From the NCBI GenBank assembly GCA_021234155.1, contig JAJEKV010000005.1, positions 23,575,584-23,639,583 of the forward strand: 64,000 nt of DNA, written 5' to 3'. This document shows, one piece after another, positions 21,690 through 31,785 of this stretch. Every line of letters begins with the position of its first letter. The first letter of the stretch is position 1. Position numbers and translations under genes: made by a program. The notes beneath the pieces were generated by a model that searched no databases, was not told the origin of the DNA, and saw only the letters and a program-made list of their open reading frames with translations. The DNA comes from Isoetes taiwanensis (taxonomy: Eukaryota; Streptophyta; Lycopodiopsida; Isoetales; Isoetaceae).

Positions 21690-22105
21690 CTTGTTGTTAG
21701 AATCCAAGGGTCCATATTAAGTTGTATTAGTTGTTAAGAAAAAAAAAACAGAATTGGTTAAGGAGAATAAGACAAAAAAACAAAGGATTGATGAGGTGTA
21801 AAAAAGGAGTGCCAAGATGATGACACATGGATGGCCAAGATTTGTTCAAAAAATTATAAATATCTTGAGGGGACTTGTTTTCCTCCCCTTTTGGGCTCTA
21901 GAATCTCACATGGAGCAAGGGTAATGGAAACCCTGGGAAGATGACACATGGAGCAAGGGTAGTGGCAGCCTTGGGAAGATGGTGTCAGAGACCTCTTCCC
22001 CCATGCAAGATGTCTTAAAGTTTTCTTGTATTACCTTCTTGAATAAAGTGTTTCCATGGTTCTTTATTGTTTCATTTTTCCATATCTTTTTATTCTCCAA
22101 AATTT
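21690..22105 (+). repeat. Possible solo LTR with internal 38-bp tandem repeat
   Basis: The segment starts TGTTAGAATCCAAGG, has a TATA-like ATTATAAATATC near 21850 and a polyadenylation-like GAATAAAGTG near 22040, and ends around TATTCTCCAAAA. This is the layout of a small plant LTR. Inside, ACATGGAGCAAGGGTARTGG...CTTGGGAAGATG occurs twice (about 21907-21982). No second LTR, primer site or clear target duplication was seen. Confidence 0.35.
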
Positions 22106-22690
22106 CTCGTCATTTTTTTCCTTCTTCCTTTTGCTTGGAGCAGCATCAAAACTGGTGAGGATGAAGAAGTGGGCTTGTCTCGAATCTCCTGAGCTTTCTA
22201 CTACCTGAGATAACCTGATTTTATTGCCTATTTCGCTGTCGAAAACTCAGATATTCTGCCATAGCTGCCCCCCCAATGCCATTCTACCTGCTTGACATCC
22301 ACTACTTGTAAAAGAAAGGAAAGAAGCTGGATCAGCAGAAGAAAGATTTGCTAGAAAAATCATCCAGACTTACAAAGGCTGAAATCATCTGCCTCAAAAG
22401 CTAAGTGTTTTGAAGATCTAAAAGCCCCGCCAAACCCCTCTTCTGCTCTCTTTTCTCTACTCTCTGTGCCTGACATGCAGAAAAGATCCAACACCATGGC
22501 TCGCCAGACCTGCAAGAAGGAAAGCATTCGAAAAAAAGGGTAGGGAAGTTCTTGCCACAGCTGCCTGATCCATCCTCTAACAAGGTGACCTAGCAAATGC
22601 ACTAATGACCTGTGGTGCAATTGTAGATTCCTTTTTCAAAAACAAGTAAATTCTGCATTTTAGACATTTTTTAAAAAGAACAAGCCCAAG
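22106..22690. other. Stretch without recognised feature
   Basis: The only frames here are short minus-strand ones (22360-22792) with no recognised motif. Confidence 0.4.
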
Positions 22691-22691
22691 A

Positions 22692-23024
22692 AAACGCAGT
22701 GAACCTAAAAAAAGTCCACATTTCGAAGACAAGCAGGTTTTCTTGTTTTTAGACAAAGTAAGAAACACACTTTTTGGAGCACCAAAATGCAACTGAAAAG
22801 AGAAAAGCCTATGCGCGCATAGACATGACAGTCATTATTAAAATATAATTTATTTAAAAACGCAGTGAGCCTAAAAAAAGTCCACATTTCGAAGACAAGC
22901 AGGTTTTCTTGTTTTTAGACAAAGTAAGAAACACACTTTTTGGAGCAACAAAATGCAACTGAAAATAGAAAAGCCTATGCGCGCATAGACATGACAGTCA
23001 TTAATAAAATATATTTTATTTAAA
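22692..23024. repeat. 165-bp tandem duplication containing the palindrome motif
   Basis: Two near-identical units (about 22692-22857 and 22858-23024) share AAACGCAGTGARCCTAAAA, a TCCACATTTCGAAGACAAGC stretch and TATGCGCGCATAGACATGAC. Each unit has one CTATGCGCGCATAG palindrome (22809-22822 and 22975-22988). They differ at a handful of positions, so the duplication is recent. It lies just downstream of the methyltransferase gene and may mark the left end of the element containing it. Confidence 0.85.
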
Positions 23025-23275
23025 ATAGGGCACATAGAATAAAAAGAGTTTAAATTTTTGCACAGATTTTTATATATCTAGGGGACAATCCTTTGGAGGT
23101 ACTTCCTCATCTGATCCAGAACCTTCGGGAGACTTAGGATTAGTAGCTTGTATTTTTTCCTCAGACTCGGACGGACTTTTATCCTCTCATGACCTTAATT
23201 GATCTTCGACGGGAATCAACTCAACATAGTCGCCTTTGATCGCCGCTGTTCCCCGGTGAAGAGGAGGCAATGTGC

Positions 23276-23724
23276 TCAACATGAGAAGGCCAGAACACCA
23301 TCCTTATCCTTGATCCCAAGTTCCTGTTTTTCGTCTGGCAAGCTGTGCAAGGAACTGACTCGTGATTTGATGTACGCTACTGCATCCGCGTCGACGTCAA
23401 TGGCTACGCAGTTGCGGCCCTTCTGTAGTGCACAAGCCAACGTGGTGCCAGATCCTGAAAAAGCGTCAACGACCCAATCTCCAGGTTGCGAGAACATCTC
23501 TAGAAGAGTGTTAATGAGTCTCTGAGGCTTCTGATAGGGATTCACAATGCGTCCCTGGTGAACTGGGTCTATCAGCTTTTGTAAGACTGTTGGGCATTTA
23601 AAAGCATTGCGAAAATCCATTCCAGTAGTATTATAGTGCATTTGGCTTCTCCTCGCCAGATATGCCGTGGTAGCCTCATATGAATCTGCCCCACACGCTG
23701 ACAAGTCTAGCACCACCACCTCCC
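23276..23724 (-). CDS. Methyltransferase C-terminal exon (SAM-binding motif I)
   Basis: An intact 149-codon exon follows a splice acceptor (TATTAG at 23725-23730) and ends in TGA at 23276-23278. VDAFSGSGTTLACALQKGR is motif I, which binds the methyl donor, and the following CVAIDVDADAVAYI gives the acidic residue after strand 2. The upstream NPYQKPQRLI matches motif X of beta-type amino-methyltransferases. Codon use and integrity are good compared with the surrounding decayed transposons. Confidence 0.78.
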
Positions 23725-26453
23725 CTAATATTTGTTTTAACCCGCAAAGAAAGGAAACACTTTTTGTATTCGCTATGCCCGCATGGAGAAAACAACTAGA
23801 CACTTACCATATGGCGTGCTCAGAACCAGCCTTGCAGTGGGTCTTCATAGCCGCTTGCACCATACCGCCCGGTTAGTGGAGGGAGACAATCCTCCAGACG
23901 GAGCAAAGGTTTATCTTAACAAACCTCCCTAAAAAAGAATCAAACTCGGCCAGAAGTAAATGGGGAGTCGTCACCACTACTGCCGCCGCAACTTAAACCC
24001 GTAAGGTATGTCAGCCTATGCACAAGGAATAGTTGCCGTGTCTCAAAGTGTGGTCAAGTTTGACACAATTTCCACGATACACCTAATACAAAACAATTTT
24101 AGCCAAACATATCAAATCTTTCAAACTCCGGCGCACCAAACTCTCGCAGCCTTCTTGAGACTTTTTTCAGTTTTCGACCGCCCTCCTTAGCTAGCCCGGC
24201 CATGTTTAAAAATCCAGGTGGCATGGGGTCTTTTTTTTTCCTCGAAAGCCAAAAAATTTGTAAGAAACAAAACGAAGCTCCTCACTTCGTATATAAGCGC
24301 CAAGATAGCATCCCATGCTATGCGCCAAGATAGCACAAAATACAAAACAAATACCTTAAGTCAAGCAAAATAGAAGGAGAAACAAATGACATACCTAGTT
24401 GGTAAAGTTGGTCGCATATTGATTAAATTTTTTCGCCTGAGGACCACTTGGGGTATAATTCCCACACCTTCTCCCAGTTGTCGCAGTTGAGGTGAACCAT
24501 TAACTGTTGTTGACAGAGTGCACAATTTTTTTGGTCTGCAAACGCTGTAAGAGGTTAATAACAAATATTGGAAAAAAATGTGAGTGTGTAATGTAGGCTT
24601 ACCGCTTAAATTCTTCTCTCAGATCTCTTCCAGAGTAAACTGCTTATCAACTACCTTTTGCAAAGACCTCACAAACTTTGTCAACATTTTTAAGGCCTTG
24701 CATTTCACGCCGCCATTATGCCCATATCCTTTTGCTTTTATGGATCGGTTTTTTACCTCTTGAATCCATTGACTTGCCTTTAGTTTTTAGAGTGCCCTTC
24801 AGAGAACATGTCAAAAATTCTTTTTCTTGTAGCTCCCGCACCTAACATAGAAAACAATAAGCATGTTAAAATATTTAAGAGCCATGCGGGCATAGCCAAA
24901 GGCCAAGGTCGAGAGAAAGTACTTACACGTCCATGACGGAAAGCTAACTGAAAATAATTATCGTATTTAACGAGGGATGGTCTGGCATCTGAGGTGGAGT
25001 AAGTTAGGCAACACTCAATAGCGCACTGTTCTTTTAGGGCCAGGTACAGAGCCTGGTCATCCTTAATATCTTTCTCACCTTGGTGCTCTGATCGGAAGAG
25101 ATCATATTCCTTGTGCATGAATTTAATTTTATTCGTGAAGCTCATACTCATTCGATACTCATTGTCCACGTTGTGGCTCATTGCAAGCAGCTTTGCTCCT
25201 GAGTCAGTAACACCCACGTAAACAAAGGCAAAGATTTGTGAAAAGCAGTGTTCTTTTGTTTCCTTGTACAACTGCCTTCTTGCCTTGAAACTGTGGGTGC
25301 CCCCCAAAATATAGTATCTGTAGTTCTCGTCCTCTTCCTTAACGAACAGCTCCTTATCATTGCACTGGGCGGGATCAACTATACAAATATGAGGAGTTGT
25401 TGCTGCATTCGGCCTGTCTCTTATTCTTTCTTTGAGTGCTGTTAAGTGGCCACTGTAAATTTTTCGGACTTGCAGTTGTCTAACACCTTGCTCATCCTTT
25501 GGTGCAAGCTTTACACAGTCTACCGAGAGATGCATGATGCCAGGCACACGACATCTCAGCTCGATTTCCTCGAGCTTCTTAGACGCCATATCCTTCTCCT
25601 TGCTTGCTATTTTGGTGCCCGGTCCTGACGGCAAAACTTGCTTTAAGGCCTTCCTAGCAGCTTTTGTGAGCGGAGGTGATGTGGTTGTAACCAGGCCATC
25701 CTTGTAGTAATTTCTTTTACCCTTTTTTTTGGGTGGCTCCTCCTCTTCCTCCTCTACTTCCTCCTCTTCCACTTCCTCTATTTCTTCCTCCTCTTCCTCA
25801 TCTTCCACCAGTTGCAAATTAACGTTCCCCGTGACTTTGGGAAGGGTAAGTTTTGGTGCAGAAGGCATTGCATCTTTCAATAATTTAGGGCCAGAGGCAC
25901 TAGAAGTTAATATAGGATCCTTGCACAAAAGCAGGTCCTTCAAAATGGTGACAAGATCGTGCAAAAAAACATTCCATAAGCGCAAAAAGAAAATTAAAGT
26001 TTCTTAAGCTATGCGCGCATAGACAATACTTACAATTTTTGCTTTCATTCTGGCCTGGATGTAAGTAACCCTGCATGTCTTTGGGAGACGACAGACTGAG
26101 CTTGAAGAAACGGGGGTCCACTGAGTAAACATGTTCAGACCCCTTAGTTGATGTGGTGCAGTTAATATGAAACATGCCAAAGAGCTCGGTATCTGTCAAC
26201 CTGCCACATCTTTTGAAGCTGTCCAAGTCTTGGGGTTCCTTACCAAAACGATCCCAAATGTAGAGGTAAAAATAATGCGCCGTTGCAGGCTCACTAGTTC
26301 CTCTTACAAGCAGCCACTGTTGGTCCTTACAGCTCAGTGATCATAAAAGGTGTACTGGCAGGTGCATCATCCTTAGGTTGGTTCTTGTCCTTTGTGGGCT
26401 TCCTCTTCTTGGACGCCTTGTGGGAGGAGCCCGCTTCAGGATTTTTCTTGGTT
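23276..26453 (-). CDS. ParB-like domain plus DNA N4/N6 methyltransferase gene (multi-exon, possibly frame-damaged)
   Basis: Exons read on the minus strand include 26034-26453 (Lys-rich start, then WLLVRGTSEPATAHYFYLYIWD..DTELFGMFHI), 24927-25937, about 24640-24841, about 24400-24545 (ALCQQQLMVHLNCDNWEKVWELYPKW), a small exon near 24000-24040 with ADIPYGFKLRRQ, and the last exon 23276-23724. The second exon has an acidic tract (residues 61-83 of its 401-codon frame), a Lys cluster, then a ParB/sulfiredoxin-like domain (about 148-280) with the motif YYILGGTHSFKARRQL. The last exon carries NPYQKPQRLINTLLEMFSQPGDWVVDAFSGSGTT.LAC, the KP and F.GSGTT SAM-binding motifs of the N6_N4_Mtase family. 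Motif IV (normally [DNS]PP[YF]) appears as DIPY upstream, so the order is the beta type. Single-base shifts occur near 26338 and 24720. The substrate base is unknown. It could be an element-borne gene, given the divergent transposase next to it. Confidence 0.68.
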
Positions 26454-26454
26454 C

Positions 26455-26950
26455 TACAAGACAGAAAAAGAATATTAGAAGACAGAGAGAAAATGTACAA
26501 GCACAAGCAGTTATCTAACAATGGAAATGCCTTTGCGCGCATAGACAATAGCAAGTAAAAAACATTCTGCCTATGCGCGCATAGACAATGGCAGGATAAA
26601 AGGTAGGTGCCTATGCGCGCATAGACAAGGGTTGCTAAAAAGGTTGGTGCCTATGCGCGCATAGGCAAGAGCAGGTAAAAAGGTAGTTGCCTATGCGCGC
26701 ATAGACAATAAAATAAGAGAAAAAACAATATGCCTGTGCGCGCATAGACATTAGGAAGAAAAAAAGACAGAATGCCTATGCGCGCATAGCCAAGGAAAAG
26801 AAAAAACCCTAAATGCTTAGGCGTGAAGAAGAAATTCGGCAAACAGGATGACCAAAAAGCTTAAAATCAACTATCTTTGACTCTAAGCAAAAGTCCCTAA
26901 ACGGGCAACATTTGGTCTAAAACTTCTAACAAGTAATGTAAACTGCTACT
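26455..26950. repeat. Array of CTATGCGCGCATAG palindromes (about 40-bp period)
   Basis: Seven to eight copies lie at 26531 (one mismatch), 26571, 26611, 26651, 26691, 26734 (one mismatch) and 26776. Spacing is 40, 40, 40, 40, 43 and 42 bp. Units take the form TGCCTATGCGCGCATAGACA plus an A/G-rich spacer (..GGTAAAAAGGT..). The array lies upstream of the methyltransferase exons and between the two divergent genes, where a shared promoter would be. Confidence 0.9.
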
Positions 26951-27392
26951 GGCTGAGATGTTTACGTACCTTCCACCTGACATGTTTGGCAAGGCTATGC
27001 AGAAAGCTATGGAGATGCTACAGTTCGAAACGGAAGAGCAAAATTCTAGGCGGAGGTCCAGCGCCTTGGAGTATCGTCTGTATGTGCAAATGCCTCCATA
27101 TGTTTTCCTATTTATATTGGATTACGTACTTTGCTTTTTATCTATGGATTCTTGCATACACATATAGTTTTTGGTTTCAGGCATTGCCTTGGGGAGATAA
27201 TGTCTATTTTGTAATGTTTCATGGTTGTGTGGCATCTACTTTTCGTATTGAAGTATTTCTTGTCCATGCCATTATAGACATATTTTTTTTTTCTCGCCTA
27301 TGCCGCATGGGCAACTAGTGTACATTACGTTTGTACTGCTTTTCTATGCGCGCATGGGCATGTAGACGTGCAGTTTGAAGGGAGAGGGTTTA
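26951..27392. other. Spacer between array and transposase start
   Basis: A short plus-strand frame (26958-27167) has no recognised motif. One diverged palindrome (CTATGCGCGCATGG) lies at 27344-27357. Confidence 0.35.
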
Positions 27393-30200
27393 ATGGCTGA
27401 GACAAGTCACTCTTCCTTGTGCAAAATGGAGGGCAACAACGAAGACGCTTTTACTTCAACTCCTCCCCGCAATGTTGCAATATTGCCTCGTGGTGGTTAC
27501 AACACACCCATACCCAGTAGGTGACGATGAAGAATACTTCGATACGCTTCTCCTGGATGCTACCTCCTCCACACCGCCCCTCTCCTTTACACCTATTATG
27601 TGTGTCTACCTCTTTTCAAACTCCATCTCCAAACACGCTTTTACAAAGATTCGTCCGCTTTTAAAACACCCTCCCCGCCACAATCAATGGTATCTTCTCC
27701 TCTTCCCCTACTCAACGTGAACTCTATTTTTTGATACTTTTCACCTTCCAAGAACTACAAGTATCGCTACTCCTATATTGTAGATTCTCTGGAGAGACAT
27801 GTGTCAGCAGGTCACTGGCCCTTCTTTAACACAAAGGGCTTCGAGGAAGACCTTCAAGTTTTGAAGAGAAAGTCGAGAACATTATTTGTCGATGCACTGC
27901 ACTTCAGCTTGAGGGCTTACAAGGTTGATGACCCCGTTTTGAAGACGCGTGCCTTTGTCTCGAAAGACCTACCCCGCATTAATCGCCGTAATAAAAGTCA
28001 TGCAAAGAAAAACCCATACAACAAAGGCGAAAAGATTTAGGAGGGATCCCACAAGAAAAGCTTTTAGAACTGTATGCGCGAGCGATTGATGGACTATCTT
28101 ACATGAGAAAGCCGAGGAGATCAATTGTCGCCGAAAAAATGTTTACAAGCCTTTACATTTTCGCCTTTAAGGCACATAAGACAATGGTTTTTGTCAATGT
28201 CGAAAGGTGATCAAGAGTTGTACTTGGCATACAGAGTAAGGCCTGAAGTTGGAGACAATTTTTCATACTATGTTTTGAGCAAGCAACACAAAGGTGCCAA
28301 CTTGCTTTTAAAAGAATACATGCCATTGGAAGTCGCCGATGTCAAGAGTGCAAAAGAGGTTAGATAGAAATTTGTGCATTGATGACTATTCACACCCAAA
28401 AAAGTTGTTTCGGATGTATTGCCTAGAAGCAAAAGCTTGGCTGGTAGGTTTCTTTGACTCTAATCAGAATGACTTCCAAACAGTCCTCAGATATCATCCG
28501 ACAGACAAGATACTAAGAAGGAAGTCTACAGCATGTACAAGGATCTTTTTCAGTGTTCAAGTCAGAAGTTCATATCTTATTCCTACTTCTTGAGGTTGTG
28601 GAAGCAAGAATTTAATCTTGTTAGGATTCCGAAGAGGCACAAATTTTTGGTGTGTTCTAGCTGCTCCACATTAAAGGAAAAACGATCAATGGCAAAGGAT
28701 ATTCTAGAAAAAAGTACGTCCTTCTCGTCTAATCCCTATTCGATAGCACGGCTAGAGACATTGTCTTATGCGGGCATAGCACGGCTATTTAGTCTTGTGA
28801 GTTTGTCTATGTGCGCATAGCAGGTCTTTTCAATCTTGTAGCGCTCGCACAACAGGTCTCTTCAATCTTGTAGCTTCGCCCCTTCCCCCCTATTTAAAAG
28901 CTCTGCCTATGCACGCATAGCACGGCTACAAAAGCTTAGTTGCAGTTCTGTGGAGCCTTACTATTGCTTCAAGGTACTGACAAGCTTTGCATATGCGCGC
29001 ATAGCACGGCTACAAAAAGCTTAATTGCAGTTCTGTGGAGCCTTACTATTGCTTCAAGGTACTGACTAATGTCCTTAATTGCAGATCAGATAACTCAAGA
29101 GTTGCAAGTTCACAGAGAGGCTCAAGCCTTGGAGAGAAAGAAGCTAGCAAAACATAGAAAGAAATCTTTGGAGAGGCCACTCGAATATATGTCTGTGGTG
29201 GTAGACTAATGGACCAAAAAGAAGACGCCACTTCCCCATTTTATAAATGTTCTAAAGGATTTAGATGAATCCGATTTTTGAGGCTTCATCCGGGTTGGGG
29301 CGATGATCTTTCATGGTGTTGTATAGTGCGTAGTATTTTTGACGATCCAAATATACACAATGATCCTAACCTCACGGTGACAATACTAAATAAGATTTTG
29401 TCGGGCAAAGGAGAAGCCAGCCTCCCGTTGTTATACATACAGCTAGACAATACTACTAGAGAAAACAAAAACCAAGTTTTATTTGCTTATTGCGCAATGT
29501 CGGTCCAAATTGGGTATCTTTCGAAGGTCAAGGTTGGTTTCTTACTTGTGGGCCACACCCATGATCGATAGACCAAAATGTTCAGCAGATTTTCCGCGGG
29601 TTAGAAAAAAAAGCATTTTGTCTACACTCCTTGTGCAAAGGTGATTGAGCAAGCTTACAATCCAACCCAGCTTGTCGGCGTGCTTAGCGAGACTTTTTGA
29701 TTTTCGTGAGTTTGTTTTCCAAATACCATGGTGACACAGTGTCCCCGCTATCCATAAGTTGAACAATTTGACATTTCAACATCATATAAAGTTTTTTTTT
29801 CTCAAGGAGGGTAAAGCACATCTTCAAGGGAAGTACTTTGTCACCTCCCAAACTTGGCACCAAGCATGCCTACAATATTTAAAATATGTTCCCAAACTAA
29901 AGTAATGAGAAGGGCTATTCAGCCAGCCCAATCTAAAAGTGCCATAGACTACATACGAAAAGAACAAGGACAAAAATCCCTTCGCCTCACCGACCAAAGA
30001 TGGAGAAAAGTATAAGGTCAGGTTTTAAGTACTTCAAAGAGGAGGACAAAGGTCGGTGAGAGAATTTCTTTTCAATAATGCAGATGTAACTAAATCCCTC
30101 AACAACATCTCCCCGAAGTTGCTTTTTGTTGGCCCGGTAGTCAAGTCCATCCCCTTGTTGAGGCGCGCACTTCAAGGAATTGCAAAGGGTTCTCGGTTCT
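27393..30200 (+). pseudogene. DUF7869-type (RNase H-fold) transposase, decayed
   Basis: From an ATG at 27393 the sequence encodes, in pieces, LFRMYCLEAKAWLVGFF (28399-28449), ISYSYFLRLWKQEFNLVRIPKRHKFLVCSSCSTLK (28570-28680), EYMSVVVD-WTKKKTPLPHF with a stop after the Asp (29185-29243), and LLYIQLDNTTRENKNQ.LFAYCAMSV...VGFLLVGHTHDR (29428-29571), followed by MFSRFSAG. This order (CxxC, then IIID, LDN..RENKN and GHTH..D) is that of transposase-like proteins annotated with DUF7869 in plants, algae and animals. The Asp residues of VVVD and QLDN are good candidates for catalytic acids. At least five stops or shifts interrupt it. It diverges from the methyltransferase gene across the palindrome array. 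Confidence 0.6.
28760..29010 (+). repeat. Second cluster of palindrome variants and a 60-bp duplication
   Basis: Variants of CTATGCGCGCATAG occur at 28765, 28807, 28907 and 28991, each followed by AGCACGGCTA or AGCAGGTC. The sequence TTGCAGTTCTGTGGAGCC to GGTACTGAC appears twice (28940-28982 and 29026-29066). This sits in a non-coding gap (intron) of the transposase. Confidence 0.6.
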
Positions 30201-31785
30201 CATAGATCAAGTCAACAACGAACCCGATCGTAATGTACCTCTAAGTAGACGCGCCTTGAAAAGAACCAAGGCCAAACCCGTAAAACTTGCGATTTGAGTA
30301 AGGGGATGCTTATAGTCGTATTCTTCGATCGATGATGACGGCGAGCATCCTTTCCGATTGCAAGGGTTAAAGATATTGTACTCAAAGACAATCTCCCTTC
30401 AAAGAGGAAAGTTCACCGGGTACGCCACTAAGGATACATCCTTTGTTGGTCGGTATGATCCCGTGATAATTCCTTTCAAGAAGGGCCAAAAACGGCGAAT
30501 AAGAATCACATGGACAACTGACCGAACGAAACTCAAGTCCGGCTTATGATTTTACACTCAAGGTTGATAACAGCCACGCGCAACAACAGCTTAACTCATC
30601 AAGTCTTTCTTCGAGGATAGTTCGCATTTAAGCTTCCCGTGATGAGGACAATGTTCTAGCTGTTAGCTCTTCGACCACTTCAAGTGACAATGAGGAGAGT
30701 GGCAACGAGGACAAGGACGATGAAGTCCCAAGGAGTTGACGAAAGTATAACGACATTCTAATCCCCGCTTTTCTCAAAGGTCAGAAACTTTTGTATAATC
30801 TAAATGTGGGCACATCGTCACCTCCTAGTTTTGGCTAGAGTTTTTGTACATGTTGAAGGCCTTTGCCAAGCTCGCATAGCTTCTTCCAAGTTTTTCCATG
30901 TTTTTCCATGTCTTGTATAAGCCAAATGCTATCGTATTATGTTAGTTATGTCTTGTAAGTTTTTTCTTGCCTTTTATACGCATAGCACCTTTTGTGGTTC
31001 TTCTTGAGTAATAACAAATAGATACCCAAGTTTTGCTTTGTCTTGCTTTCATTTTTGTCAAGATTCTAATGGTTCTTTAATTTTTGTTAGTTTTCTTTAT
31101 ATTTCCTAGATCTTCCTAAAAGGTGACTCCAATTTTACACCTTTGTTTGGGTGTCTAGAATTCACAAAACAACAAAAAGTTTTGTAATTTTGGACCAAAA
31201 AAAGGGTGTCGCAAATCTAAATTGAGGGTCAAGCTTTTTCAATTGACCCCCAAAAGTGGCAAATTTTAGGTTTTTTAGGAATCTTTTGAAAGATTCCTTT
31301 TGTGGTGCAAACGCAGTCATTAGTGCGCTTGTTAGGTCATCTTGTTTCTCTGCCTCCGTGATCCGCAAGAATCAACCAAACATGCTTTGTTTGTCGCCAT
31401 GACCACGCCGCCAACTGAAAAAGAGAAAATGAGGACAAGAAATGAAGAGAGATCTGCCATAGCCTTGCTTTTGCCATCATCTTTGCCGGTGTTGCCTTCA
31501 AACTTTGCCTTTTTTGTGCTACAGTAAACCTACATGTAAGAGAGATAAAGAAGGGAAGCAAATAAGAAGAGATGAGAAGGAAAGGAGAGAAGAAGTGTAG
31601 TCAAGCCATAGTCGATGTTCGCTGGCGGCCGCTAACTTTTTATTTTTCCTTTTCTTATTTGTTATTTTTCGACATCCCTTTCTTTACCTTTTGTTAGGGT
31701 AATGTTCGGGCAGGCTATTACGCCGGTAAGGCCACCTAATCTAATTTCGCAGAATGGCCTCCGCGACCAACATTCCCTCCTAAAT
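30201..31785. other. Downstream of transposase, no clear gene
   Basis: A plus-strand frame at 30358-30549 (RGKFTGYATKDTSFVGRYDPVIIPFKKGQ) may be the C-terminal tail of the transposase region, but it is not recognised. The rest is AT-rich and featureless. Confidence 0.35.

Noticed and set aside
25729-26007. Plus-strand Ser-rich open frame
   Set aside because: It is the complement of the poly-Glu coding tract in the minus-strand methyltransferase gene.
26520-26800. CRISPR-like array (regular repeats with spacers)
   Set aside because: The window is plant nuclear DNA, the repeat is a 14-bp palindrome with similar A/G-rich spacers, and no cas genes are present. It is a minisatellite-type array.
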